Source of the DNA: Granulicella aggregans
GTDB lineage: Bacteria; Acidobacteriota; Terriglobia; Terriglobales; Acidobacteriaceae
Assembly: GCF_014203275.1 (NCBI RefSeq)
Contig: NZ_JACHIP010000003.1
Span: forward strand, 558,001 to 622,000
DNA: 64,000 nucleotides
Direction of reading: 5' to 3'
Made by a program: the position numbers and the translations under genes
The notes under the pieces: model-generated
What the model was told of the DNA's origin: nothing
Database searches by the model: none
What the model saw: the letters and a program-made list of their open reading frames with translations, nothing else
Shown here: positions 42,175 through 50,742 of the stretch, one piece after another
How the letters are laid out: every line of letters starts with the position of its first letter
How positions within the stretch are numbered: position 1 is the first letter of the stretch

Positions 42175-42938
42175 TATCGTGCCATCCATCCGCCATCGAC
42201 CACAAGCACTTCGCCTGAGACATAGTTGCTTGCCGCGGAGGCGAGGAATACGGCGGCACCCGCGATGTCTTCCGGCTCACCCCAGCGTGCGGCTGGGATT
42301 CTTTCGAGTATCTGGCGGTTGCGAGTCTCATCCTGCTGCAAGGCAGAGGTGTTGTCTGTGCGAAAGTAACCCGGAGCGATCGCGTTCACCTGCACATTGC
42401 GACCGGCCCATTCATTCGCGAGTGCCTTGGTGAGCTGGGCGACGCCGCCCTTGGATGCGGCGTAGGCGGGCACGCGAACTCCACCCTGAAACGACAACAG
42501 CGATGCGATATTGATGATCTTTCCCTGCCGTCGTTCCAGCATCGGTGCGCCGGCCAGCTGGCACAGCCGAAAGACGCTGTTCAGGTTCACCTGGAGCACG
42601 TCCATCCATGCCTGCAGGTCATAGGTCTCCGCTGGTTCGCGGTAGATCGTGCCCGCGTTGTTCACCAGAATGTCCGGCGCGCCCATCTCTGCGGAGATAG
42701 CTTCGTATAAGAGGTCTGCACCGTCAGGCTTTCCGAGATCGGCAGAGAAACTGCGCGACTTGCGTCCCAGCAATCCAATCGTCTCGGCCGTCGCATCGGC
42801 GGGGCGGCGGTTGCCGTGGCATGCGACGGAGGCTCCGGCCTCCGCCAATGCGATGGCGATGGCGGCTCCAAGGCCGCTGGCGGAGCCGGTAACCAGTGCA
42901 ATCTTTCCATCGAGGCGAAACTGGTCGAGTACTCCCAT
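42174..42938 (-). CDS. kduD: 2-dehydro-3-deoxy-D-gluconate 5-dehydrogenase KduD (SDR family)
   Basis: A 254-residue short-chain dehydrogenase with TGSASGLGAAIA for NAD binding, NNAG, the serine in IINIASLLSFQGG and the YAASK catalytic motif. The N-terminal FRLDGKIALVTG and the C-terminal NYVSGEVLVVDGGWMAR are characteristic of KduD. It reduces 2,5-diketo-3-deoxygluconate to 2-keto-3-deoxygluconate, the step following KduI. The start at 42938 (MGVLDQF) is preferred over an upstream in-frame alternative at 42980 because it fits family length. It is co-transcribed with the IclR gene, with a palindromic site 130 bp upstream. Confidence 0.92.
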   Translation of the reverse strand: MGVLDQFRLDGKIALVTGSASGLGAAIAIALAEAGASVACHGNRRPADATAETIGLLGRKSRSFSADLGKPDGADLLYEAISAEMGAPDILVNNAGTIYREPAETYDLQAWMDVLQVNLNSVFRLCQLAGAPMLERRQGKIINIASLLSFQGGVRVPAYAASKGGVAQLTKALANEWAGRNVQVNAIAPGYFRTDNTSALQQDETRNRQILERIPAARWGEPEDIAGAAVFLASAASNYVSGEVLVVDGGWMAR

Positions 42939-43059
42939 GGTTTTCGAACTTTCCAAGATATGCTGAACGCTTCTCCACACTCGGACCTAAAACCGAAAGG
43001 CCCACCGCGTCATTCTTTTTGTTTAGGCAAAGGGTTGTCAACGACACGGCTCTTGATTC

Positions 43060-43094
43060 CATCGCGGCGTCCCGTTATGCGGGACGCCGCGATG
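43060..43094. promoter_or_regulatory. 15-bp perfect palindrome upstream of kduD with operator core
   Basis: Arms of 15 bases (CATCGCGGCGTCCCG and its complement) around TTATG. The core at 43068-43086 matches the operator-like site between the GH105 genes. It lies between the end of the membrane-anchored regulator gene and kduD, both leftward. No T-run follows in the leftward direction, so it suits an operator better than a terminator, although a hairpin in RNA would be very stable. Confidence 0.55.
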
Positions 43095-43129
43095 TATGCC
43101 AGTACATCACAGAGGCGCGCGTTGGCGAA

Positions 43130-44404
43130 CTACCAGGCGCGTGCAGCGAGCATGGCGGGTGCGCCGGTCTTGCCATCGATCACTTTGACCTGCATGAGAG
43201 CTTCGACGTTCCTGCTTCCGAAGTTGGAACCAAGCTGGTCGCGAAGCAACTGCATATAGCGGGGGCTGGTGGCAAACTGAGCAGCGGCTTCGGTGCCATT
43301 TCGTCCCAGGCCAGCGATGACGATGACCCAGCTGTCAGTAGTGGAGTCGCGGAAGCGCGCGACAAGAGCGTAGTCGTCGGCGCTGGAGTAGGGCTGGCTT
43401 TGATCGCGGGCCCAGCGGTGGGTTGGCTGCGCGACTTCAATGATGGCCGCGCCTTCGGGCTCCGGGTTGAAGCGAAAGGGAAGCGAGTCGAGCAGCCGGA
43501 GGGTCCAGAGATTGTTGTAGCCGCCCAGCAGGACGAGAGGCTGCTCGCGCAGAACGGTGATCGGTGTCGAGGCCGAAAACTGTAGATCGACGGTAGCGCC
43601 GTGGCGTTCGACAAGGCCACTGACGCGCGATATCGCCGTAGCGATCTGACTGGATATGAAGGGATACTCGATGTCCTTGCCAGCGGTGACGACACCGGAA
43701 AAATTGCCGCTCTTGAAGACGACACCTCCGCTACAGAGCGTGACGGCGCGATGATCCCGAAGAAGAGGTGCCCAGAACTCGTCTACCGGGGTGGTATCGG
43801 CCGGAAAGTGATATCTCCATCCGAGGCCGATCCCGAGGATAGCGATCAATGCGAGGCCGAGGGCAACGAGCGTCTTGTGGAAGAGCTTTGTACCGCGCGG
43901 TCCAACAGGAGGAATGAGGACGGGCACTGAGACGGTTGGCGAGAGCGGTTCGAACCCCGAAGCGTGAACGATCGCATCGATGTTTGGCGACGCCTCTATT
44001 GCATGGGGCCGCTCTTCATCAAGGCCGTCGAGGGCGTGTAGGAACTCCGGTACATACGAACCGACGGGAAGCATTATCTGGATGGTCGGCTTATGGTCGA
44101 GCTCGTGATAGTAGAGCGAAAGCCGCTTGCGGACCTCGCCAGCGGTGTAGCGCACGACGGTGTCGGAGTTGGTGTCGTAATGCGGCGGGCGGTCGAAGAC
44201 TTCGACGCCGAGGGTGCGTTCCTTCAGAAGTTCGGATCTGCCTGCAAGGGTCGATTCGACGATGTATTGGAGCAGCGCCGGGTAGCGCTTGCTGTTGCAA
44301 AAGTGGGGGCTGACGGAGATGCGGTGGAGTTCCAGCAGCACATCGTCACGCTCCTGCTTCGTCTGAGGCAGCCAGGCTTCTCGAGTTGTTACGTTTCGAC
44401 TCAC
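43130..44404 (-). CDS. Acidobacterial-type membrane-anchored winged-helix-like regulator
   Basis: A 424-residue protein. The N-terminal about 100 residues (SPHFCNSKRYPALLQYIVE, LLKERTLGVEVFDR, DTVVRYTAGEVRKRLSLYY) form a conserved soluble domain that I know from many acidobacterial proteins of unknown target, sometimes labelled as winged-helix regulators. A single membrane span follows at about 165-190 (LVALGLALIAILGIGLGW). The C-terminal about 220 residues are periplasmic with no recognised fold. The layout suggests a transmembrane sensor that couples a periplasmic signal to transcription. The start is uncertain: GTG at 44404 or TTG at 44449. It is divergent from the GH2 gene, its likely target. 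Confidence 0.65.
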   Translation of the reverse strand: MSRNVTTREAWLPQTKQERDDVLLELHRISVSPHFCNSKRYPALLQYIVESTLAGRSELLKERTLGVEVFDRPPHYDTNSDTVVRYTAGEVRKRLSLYYHELDHKPTIQIMLPVGSYVPEFLHALDGLDEERPHAIEASPNIDAIVHASGFEPLSPTVSVPVLIPPVGPRGTKLFHKTLVALGLALIAILGIGLGWRYHFPADTTPVDEFWAPLLRDHRAVTLCSGGVVFKSGNFSGVVTAGKDIEYPFISSQIATAISRVSGLVERHGATVDLQFSASTPITVLREQPLVLLGGYNNLWTLRLLDSLPFRFNPEPEGAAIIEVAQPTHRWARDQSQPYSSADDYALVARFRDSTTDSWVIVIAGLGRNGTEAAAQFATSPRYMQLLRDQLGSNFGSRNVEALMQVKVIDGKTGAPAMLAARAW

Positions 44405-44455
44405 TTTGGTTGACGACCGAATCCTACTCGCGCGAGATAGCACTCGCAAGGGACG

Positions 44456-44474
44456 TTTGTCACAATGCGGGACG
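44456..44474. promoter_or_regulatory. Candidate half-conserved operator upstream of GH2
   Basis: ATGCGGGACG on the right matches the right half of the kduD site, while the left half (TTTGTCAC) is degenerate. Located in the divergent region between the membrane-anchored regulator and GH2 genes, 92 bp before the GH2 start. Confidence 0.35.
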
Positions 44475-44565
44475 GAAACGTAATTTGAAGATTCAAAAGC
44501 TATTGCGGCGAGAGGTTTGAACCAAACTGTGAGTCACTTGCCAGTGGCGATCTTGGAGGCAGAGC

Positions 44566-47082
44566 GTGGCCGTGCTTCTGCATACGAGGTTCCAATTGCT
44601 CGACTCAACTCGCCGGCAGTTCCTGATTTCGGCTTCCATGACGACTGCCGCTGCTGTGCTCGGCACGCCGGTTCGAGCAGATTCGGTCGAGGCCGTTGAT
44701 GGTACGGACGAGCCCGTCGTGTCCCCGAAGAGATTGGACGGCGGCTGGCAGTTTCGGCAGGGGCCAACCTCTGGACAGTGGCAGGTGTGGAGGGCAGAGG
44801 AGAACGATGAATGGCACGCGACCGGCCTGCCGCATTGCTTCAATGCCATGGACGCGTGCGACCCGGATGTCCCCTATTTCCGCGGGCTGGGGAGTTATCG
44901 GACCCGGATTGAGATAGCAAACCCCTTTGCTCAGGGGCGGACGATGCTGCACTTCCAGGGTGCGGGGCAGACGACAACCGTCTGGGTCGGACAGACGCTG
45001 GTGGGAACTCACAAAGGTGGGTACGACGAATTCTCCTTCGACATTACCGATGCCATCAAGGGGGCGTCGCCGGCCGAAACGAAGGGAGGCATCCCTGTCT
45101 GTGTGGTGTGCGATAACGCCGCTGACCTCGAGCGAGTGCCCTCCGATCAGAGTGACTTTTGTCTCTATGGAGGTCTGTACCGGCATGTGAGTCTGGTCTA
45201 TCTGCCGGGCCTCGCGTTGGAGACGGTTCATGTTTTAGCGACCCTCGGCACGGACGGAACAACCCGGGTGTCGGTGAAGGCACGCCTCTACAACCCAACG
45301 CGGCGGACTTCATCCTGCGAGGTTGCGACGCGCGTGTTGGACGGAGCGGGGCAGGTGGTGCATGAGTCCACGAAGACGCTCGCGCCCTGGGATGGGTTCG
45401 TGGAGCTTGATGATTTCTCCATAGCCGCAGCCCAGCTTTGGTCGCCGGAGACGCCACATCTCTATCGTTGCGCGGTGAACTTGACGAGCGCTGAGGGTAC
45501 GACGCGCATTAAAGACAAGTTCGGCGTGCGCCGGTATGAGTTTCTTGAGAACGGCCCGTTTCACCTGAACGGAAAGCGGGTGTTGTTGCGCGGCACGCAT
45601 CGTCATGCAGACCACGCAGGGGTCGCAGCGGCGATGAGCGACGAGCAGGTCCGGCAGGAGCTGCAACTGATCCACGAGATGGGAGCAAACTTCATTCGGC
45701 TTGCTCATTATCAGCAGGATCGGTTGGTGCTCGACCTATGCGACGAGCTGGGGCTGATGGTGTGGGAGGAGGTGCCGTGGTGTCGCGCTGGTGTTGGCGA
45801 TGAGGCGTTCAAGCAGCAAGCCAAAGGGATGCTTACGCACATGATCGAGCAGCACTACAACCATCCCTCGATCATTCTATGGGGGCTTGGCAACGAAGAC
45901 GATTGGCCCGATGAGTATCCGAGCATCGACAAGGAGGCCATTCGCGAGTTCATGACAGAGATGCGTGACCTTGCGCATCGGCTGGATGGATCGCGGCTGA
46001 CTTCGTTTCGCCGATGCGACTTCGCCCGGGATATTCCAGACGTGTATTCGCCGTCGATCTGGGCAGGATGGTATGGAGGGAATTATCGCGACTACGAGGC
46101 GAGTCTGACGACACAGCGGGGCAGAGTGAAGCGCTTCTTCCACGCGGAGTGGGGTGCCGATAGCCACGCTGGAAGGCACTCCGAAGACCCAGAAGCGGTA
46201 TTGCGCGGTGTCGCGAGAGACGCTTATACGGACGAGCGCGGGCTCGCATATATGAAGACGGGTGGTCCGGTTCGCGTTTCGAGGGATGGGGACTGGTCGG
46301 AGACCTATGCGTGCCGCCTCTTCGACTGGCACTTGAAGACGCAGGAGAAGCTCGATTGGCTTACGGGATCGGCCCAGTGGATCTTCAAAGACTTTGCATC
46401 GCCGTTGCGAGGCGATAGCTGCATTCCTCGGATCAACCAGAAGGGGGTTGTCGAGCGGGACCTGACGAAGAAGGAGTCCTACTTCGTCTTTCAATCCTAT
46501 TGGACAGAGAAGCCGATGGCCCACATCTACGGGCATAGCTGGCCGGTTCGTTGGGGCAAGGAGGGCGAGCACCGAGAAGTGCTGGTGTACTCGAACTGCG
46601 AGCAGGCAGAGCTATTTCTCAATGAACAATCGCTTGGAAGTAAGAAGCGCGATAGCCAGAACTTTCCTGCAGCAGGCCTGCGATGGGATGTGACCTTCGC
46701 CAAGGGAGAAAACCGGCTTCGCGTTGTCGCGAGGCAAGGCGGTGTGACCGTGACCGATCAGATCGAACTTGTCTATGCGACCGAAGAGTGGGGTAAGCCC
46801 ACAACGATGAAGCTGGCCGAGAAGCGACGTAATGCAGAGTCGATCACGGTCGGACTGACACTCTATGACGCCAGGGGGCTGCCGTGTCTCGATGCGCGGG
46901 ACACGGTTCGTTTTTCGCTCGCGGGTGGCGGTCGATTGATCGACAATCTCGGCACGGTACATGGCTCGCGTGAGGCTCAGCTTGCAAATGGACGCGCCGA
47001 GATATCCATCGCCCGCAAAGGTGGATGCGTGCTTGGAGTGACAGCCCAAGGTCTGCCGCCCGCATTTTTAGAGATCCCATGA
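44566..47082 (+). CDS. Exported GH2 beta-glycosidase (beta-galactosidase/glucuronidase family)
   Basis: An 838-residue protein with a Tat signal (STRRQFLISASMTTAAAV). Three N-terminal GH2 modules are visible: the sugar-binding jelly roll (about 50-230), an Ig-like domain (about 235-330) and the barrel starting at RRYEFLENGPFHLNGKRVLLRGTHRH. The predicted acid/base is E444 in GLGNED and the nucleophile E528 in HAEWGAD. C-terminal Ig-like extensions (DUF4982-like and a second one) complete it. The sugar specificity is open; with KduI/KduD nearby a beta-glucuronidase or beta-galactosidase on a uronate polymer fits. The GTG start follows GGAGGCAGA. It is first in a unit with the TonB-type receptor. 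Confidence 0.87.
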   Translation: MAVLLHTRFQLLDSTRRQFLISASMTTAAAVLGTPVRADSVEAVDGTDEPVVSPKRLDGGWQFRQGPTSGQWQVWRAEENDEWHATGLPHCFNAMDACDPDVPYFRGLGSYRTRIEIANPFAQGRTMLHFQGAGQTTTVWVGQTLVGTHKGGYDEFSFDITDAIKGASPAETKGGIPVCVVCDNAADLERVPSDQSDFCLYGGLYRHVSLVYLPGLALETVHVLATLGTDGTTRVSVKARLYNPTRRTSSCEVATRVLDGAGQVVHESTKTLAPWDGFVELDDFSIAAAQLWSPETPHLYRCAVNLTSAEGTTRIKDKFGVRRYEFLENGPFHLNGKRVLLRGTHRHADHAGVAAAMSDEQVRQELQLIHEMGANFIRLAHYQQDRLVLDLCDELGLMVWEEVPWCRAGVGDEAFKQQAKGMLTHMIEQHYNHPSIILWGLGNEDDWPDEYPSIDKEAIREFMTEMRDLAHRLDGSRLTSFRRCDFARDIPDVYSPSIWAGWYGGNYRDYEASLTTQRGRVKRFFHAEWGADSHAGRHSEDPEAVLRGVARDAYTDERGLAYMKTGGPVRVSRDGDWSETYACRLFDWHLKTQEKLDWLTGSAQWIFKDFASPLRGDSCIPRINQKGVVERDLTKKESYFVFQSYWTEKPMAHIYGHSWPVRWGKEGEHREVLVYSNCEQAELFLNEQSLGSKKRDSQNFPAAGLRWDVTFAKGENRLRVVARQGGVTVTDQIELVYATEEWGKPTTMKLAEKRRNAESITVGLTLYDARGLPCLDARDTVRFSLAGGGRLIDNLGTVHGSREAQLANGRAEISIARKGGCVLGVTAQGLPPAFLEIP

Positions 47083-47153
47083 AGCAGCTTCGAATGACAG
47101 ACGTTTCTCAACGGATTACTAAGATGCATTGTTTCGCACTGAGGAGAATGGCC

Positions 47154-50100
47154 ATGACGTTCAAGGAAATGATCGAAAAGAAGAATTCAGTATCTCCATA
47201 CGCACCCGCGGAGCGCACTTTGGTGAAGGCGTTTCCGGCGATCCTGGTTGCGATGTTCTTTCTGTTCGGATTGCAGGGAACGCTAAGCGCGCAGCTTAGT
47301 ACGGCGACTATGTTCGGAATTGTAGCGGACGCAAGCGGAGCGCTCATCCCTAATGCAACCGTGGTCCTTACCCAGACAGCAACGAACTTTGTGCGCACGA
47401 CGGTCAGTAAATCGGATGGATCGTATCGAGCGGAGTTCCTGCCTGTAGGGCCCTACAAAGTACAGGTAAAGGCAGCGGGATTCAAAGAGTTGGTGCAGAC
47501 AGGCATTACTCTGAACGCAACCCAGGAGGCGGGAATCAACTTTGCTCTTGAGGCCGGTGGCGAATCGGTAGTGGTCACGGTCACATCGGAGGTCCCGCTG
47601 GTGAATACGGGTAACTCCGTGCTGGGCCGCACGATCGACAATCGCGAGGTGGACAACCTCCCTCTGGTGAATCGCGACGCCTACCAGCTGCTAAGTTTGA
47701 CTGCGGGCGTGCAGAGTGTGTCGAATGAGAACTCCATCGGCGTTCCGATGGAGCACGTCATCATCAACGGCTCTTCAGACAACATGGTCGGTCAGGTCAC
47801 TTACTACCTCGATGGTGGCTTGAACATGACCGGCCTGCGTAATACGGGCAACGTAATTCCGAATCCAGATGCGATCGATCAGTTCGCGGTGGAGACCAAT
47901 AACTTCGGTGCGCAGTATGGGCGGACGGGCGCGGGCGTGGTTTCGGTGCTGACCAAGTCGGGATCGAACCAGGTACACGGGTCAGTGTTCGAGTTCCATC
48001 AGGAGACGAACTTTAACTCCGATGCCTGGCTACAGACAGCGAGAACACCGCAGCACATCAACCGCTTTGGCGCGACGCTGGGCGGGCCGGTGATGAAAGA
48101 TAAGATCTTCTTCTTCGGCAGCTATGGCGGCCTAAGGCAGGTCAGTCCGCAGACGTTCAACACCGTAGTGCCTGACGCCCTGCAGCGTGTCGGAAACTTC
48201 TCCGAGAATCTCCCGACAACCACGCCGGCTGCAGGACTTGCAGGATGCGCAACGACGTTGAATGCAGCCGATAAGGCGAGGACGAACTATGGAGGAGCCT
48301 TCTTTGTCTGCGACCCTGTTACCCATCTTCCGGTGGCAGGGAATCGTCTGGATCTCGATCCAAATTATGTTCCAGATCCGGTAGCAGCCGCAGTCCTTTC
48401 GAAGAACGTACCGCTTCCGTCCGCGAACCGTCCCACCCCTGACAATCGGTTTCTCGGGGTGGAGGGACTTCCAAACTCAACCAATGAGTTTCTGATCAAG
48501 AGCGATCTTCAGTTCATTCCGCATCACCGCATGACGCTGGACTACTTTCAATCGAATGGATCGCAGATCAATCTTCCTTCAGGCAGCAACCTGCCCGGAT
48601 GGGCGCTCTCGAACTATACCTACCGGCAGCAGAACGCAAACGTAAGCGATGTCTGGACACTCTCCGCGCGCAGCGTCAACCAGATCTGGGCAAGTTACAC
48701 GCGCATGATCGCCGGACGCATCAGCAACCCTCCGGAGTCCTTGGCTGCATTCGGATCGGACATCAATGTGCAAGGGACGCAGTCGTTGCCGGACATCAGC
48801 GTGGCGAACTTCTTTCATCTCGCGAATGCAATTAGTGGACCCGTCGCGGGCGACAACGTCTACGGACTTCGCGATGTGTACAGCACGACGCGGGGGAAGC
48901 ACACGATCAACGTGGGTGGCGAGGGTTATCTCGAGTACGACCACCTGGAGACCTTGCTGAACAACTACGGCACATTCAGTTTCGCTAACTCAACTGTGCC
49001 TAAGACGGCGGCGACCCAGGTAGGGTTTGTGAAGACCGGCGCGGCGATTGCCGATTTTCTCATTGGCCATCCGAACACGATGGGCCAGGACTCGCCCGAT
49101 GATGCGAACGAGCGCTACTGGAACTACGGAGTCTTTCTGCAGGATGACTGGAGAGTGACGCCGACACTGACGCTGAATCTCGGGGTGCGCTATGACGTGC
49201 AGACCGCACCGATCGACAATCAAAGCCGCATTGCCGTATTTCAACCGGGGTCGCAATCGACGGTCTCTCCTTTGGCGATACCGGGGCAGTTGTTTCCTGG
49301 AGATCCTGGCGTGCCTGCTGGCGGCGTAGGCACGAACTACAACCACATGTCGCCGCGTGTAGGCTTCACGTATGACGCGTTCCACACTGGTCGTACGGTC
49401 TTCCATGGAGGCGCTGGGCTGTTCTTCGACAGCATCTCCGGGAACGAGTGGATGCTTTCACAAAACTTTCAACCCTTCGCAGTTCGCGAGACCGGCGCGT
49501 TCAGCCACGTTGTGAGCTTGCAGAATATCTACTCCACGGACTGCCAGGACTTTGCTGGCTGCGTCTCTCCATTCCCTTACATCTATAGCAAGACGAATCC
49601 GAAGTATGTTTCGCCAGCTTCGCTGGTATTTCTACAGAAGGGAATGCGCTGGCCTTACAACACTCAGGTGAACTTCGGTGTGCAGCAGCAGTTCAGCAAA
49701 GACCTCGCCGTAACGATCAACTATGTCGGGGCTTTCAGCAGAAAGATACCGCTCTACATCGATCACAACGCCCCGATCTTCAATACCGCGAATCCGGCAT
49801 CGAACGTGACCGGCAATGTGAACTGCCGGCGCCCGTTTGACGCCGTTCCCGTGGCGACGGCGACAACCTGCGCGAATCCTGCTGTGGGTTCGAAGTACTA
49901 CAGCAATGCGTATGTGATCGAGGACGGCCAGACGACGAACTACAACGGTCTGCAAGTCTCCGTGGTGAAGCGGTTGAGCAATCACGTAAGCGTGAATGGC
50001 TTCTATATCTGGAGCAAGGGCCTGGCGTCGGCATCGTTGCAGACGACCGGAAATATTGGAAACAGCGGTACCACGGAGCCTGAGGACTATTACAACCTCG

Positions 50101-50699
50101 GTCTGGAGCGCCAGCGTACGGATAACGATGTACGTCATCAGGCAGTCGTTTCCGCAGTGTGGAAGCCTGACTACTTTGGGAGCTTCAATGGCATAACGAG
50201 GGCGTTGCTGAACGGGTGGTCGATCTCCGCAATTACTACGCTGCGCAGCGGTAAGCCTTTCAACATTACAAGCGGCACGGATGACAATGTGGATGGTGAT
50301 AACAACGACCGACCGAACCTCCTCGCTGGAAAGTTTGCGCACACGCTTAGCAACGGATCGCGAGCGGCGGAGCGTAAGCAGTGGTTCGACACCTCTGCGT
50401 ATTGCCGGTCAGGATCCGCGGGCTGTCCGGCGGGCGGGGGAGTTTCAGGTCTCGACGGCATGGTCAGCCCGAACTCGCTTGATGGTCCCGGATACAAAGA
50501 TGTTGATGCAGCGATCTTCCGGGACTTCAACATCTACGAGCGTGTGAAGTTCCAGTTCCGAGGAGAGGCTACAAATGTCTTCAACTTCGTAAACCTCAAC
50601 GCGCCCGGAGGCACACTCAGCAGCACAAGCGCGTTTGGCGTGATCACAGGCGCGGGCAACATGCGCGTGCTTCAAGTAGGCGGCCGTCTGTTGTTCTAA
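47154..50699 (+). CDS. TonB-dependent-type outer membrane receptor, acidobacterial Oar-like (copy 2)
   Basis: An 1,181-residue protein. After an N-terminal basic region, a hydrophobic segment (AFPAILVAMFFLFGLQGTLSA, about 28-48) acts as signal peptide. A carboxypeptidase-regulatory-like domain (TATMFGIVADASGALIPNATVVL) covers about 52-135, followed by a plug-like part with LPLVNRDAYQLLSL and a large barrel (QDDWRVTPTLTLNLGVRYD is a typical strand pair) ending in GGRLLF. Likely importer or binder of oligosaccharides made by GH2 and the lyase. GAGGAG seven bases before 47154 determines the start; upstream in-frame methionines exist. It is 71 bp after GH2 and 43 bp before the alginate-lyase-family gene. 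Confidence 0.9.
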   Translation: MTFKEMIEKKNSVSPYAPAERTLVKAFPAILVAMFFLFGLQGTLSAQLSTATMFGIVADASGALIPNATVVLTQTATNFVRTTVSKSDGSYRAEFLPVGPYKVQVKAAGFKELVQTGITLNATQEAGINFALEAGGESVVVTVTSEVPLVNTGNSVLGRTIDNREVDNLPLVNRDAYQLLSLTAGVQSVSNENSIGVPMEHVIINGSSDNMVGQVTYYLDGGLNMTGLRNTGNVIPNPDAIDQFAVETNNFGAQYGRTGAGVVSVLTKSGSNQVHGSVFEFHQETNFNSDAWLQTARTPQHINRFGATLGGPVMKDKIFFFGSYGGLRQVSPQTFNTVVPDALQRVGNFSENLPTTTPAAGLAGCATTLNAADKARTNYGGAFFVCDPVTHLPVAGNRLDLDPNYVPDPVAAAVLSKNVPLPSANRPTPDNRFLGVEGLPNSTNEFLIKSDLQFIPHHRMTLDYFQSNGSQINLPSGSNLPGWALSNYTYRQQNANVSDVWTLSARSVNQIWASYTRMIAGRISNPPESLAAFGSDINVQGTQSLPDISVANFFHLANAISGPVAGDNVYGLRDVYSTTRGKHTINVGGEGYLEYDHLETLLNNYGTFSFANSTVPKTAATQVGFVKTGAAIADFLIGHPNTMGQDSPDDANERYWNYGVFLQDDWRVTPTLTLNLGVRYDVQTAPIDNQSRIAVFQPGSQSTVSPLAIPGQLFPGDPGVPAGGVGTNYNHMSPRVGFTYDAFHTGRTVFHGGAGLFFDSISGNEWMLSQNFQPFAVRETGAFSHVVSLQNIYSTDCQDFAGCVSPFPYIYSKTNPKYVSPASLVFLQKGMRWPYNTQVNFGVQQQFSKDLAVTINYVGAFSRKIPLYIDHNAPIFNTANPASNVTGNVNCRRPFDAVPVATATTCANPAVGSKYYSNAYVIEDGQTTNYNGLQVSVVKRLSNHVSVNGFYIWSKGLASASLQTTGNIGNSGTTEPEDYYNLGLERQRTDNDVRHQAVVSAVWKPDYFGSFNGITRALLNGWSISAITTLRSGKPFNITSGTDDNVDGDNNDRPNLLAGKFAHTLSNGSRAAERKQWFDTSAYCRSGSAGCPAGGGVSGLDGMVSPNSLDGPGYKDVDAAIFRDFNIYERVKFQFRGEATNVFNFVNLNAPGGTLSSTSAFGVITGAGNMRVLQVGGRLLF

Positions 50700-50731
50700 C
50701 CCGGTGCCATTGCAATAGAACGGCGCCGGTT
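50698..50731 (+). terminator. Imperfect GC-rich hairpin at the end of receptor copy 2
   Basis: AACC-C-GGTGCC pairs with GGCGCCGGTT with one bulged base and one G-U pair, loop of 13. It starts inside the stop codon and has no U-run, so it may be an attenuator or mRNA-stabilising hairpin before the lyase gene rather than a full terminator. Confidence 0.3.
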
Positions 50732-50742
50732 CGAGGGAATCA

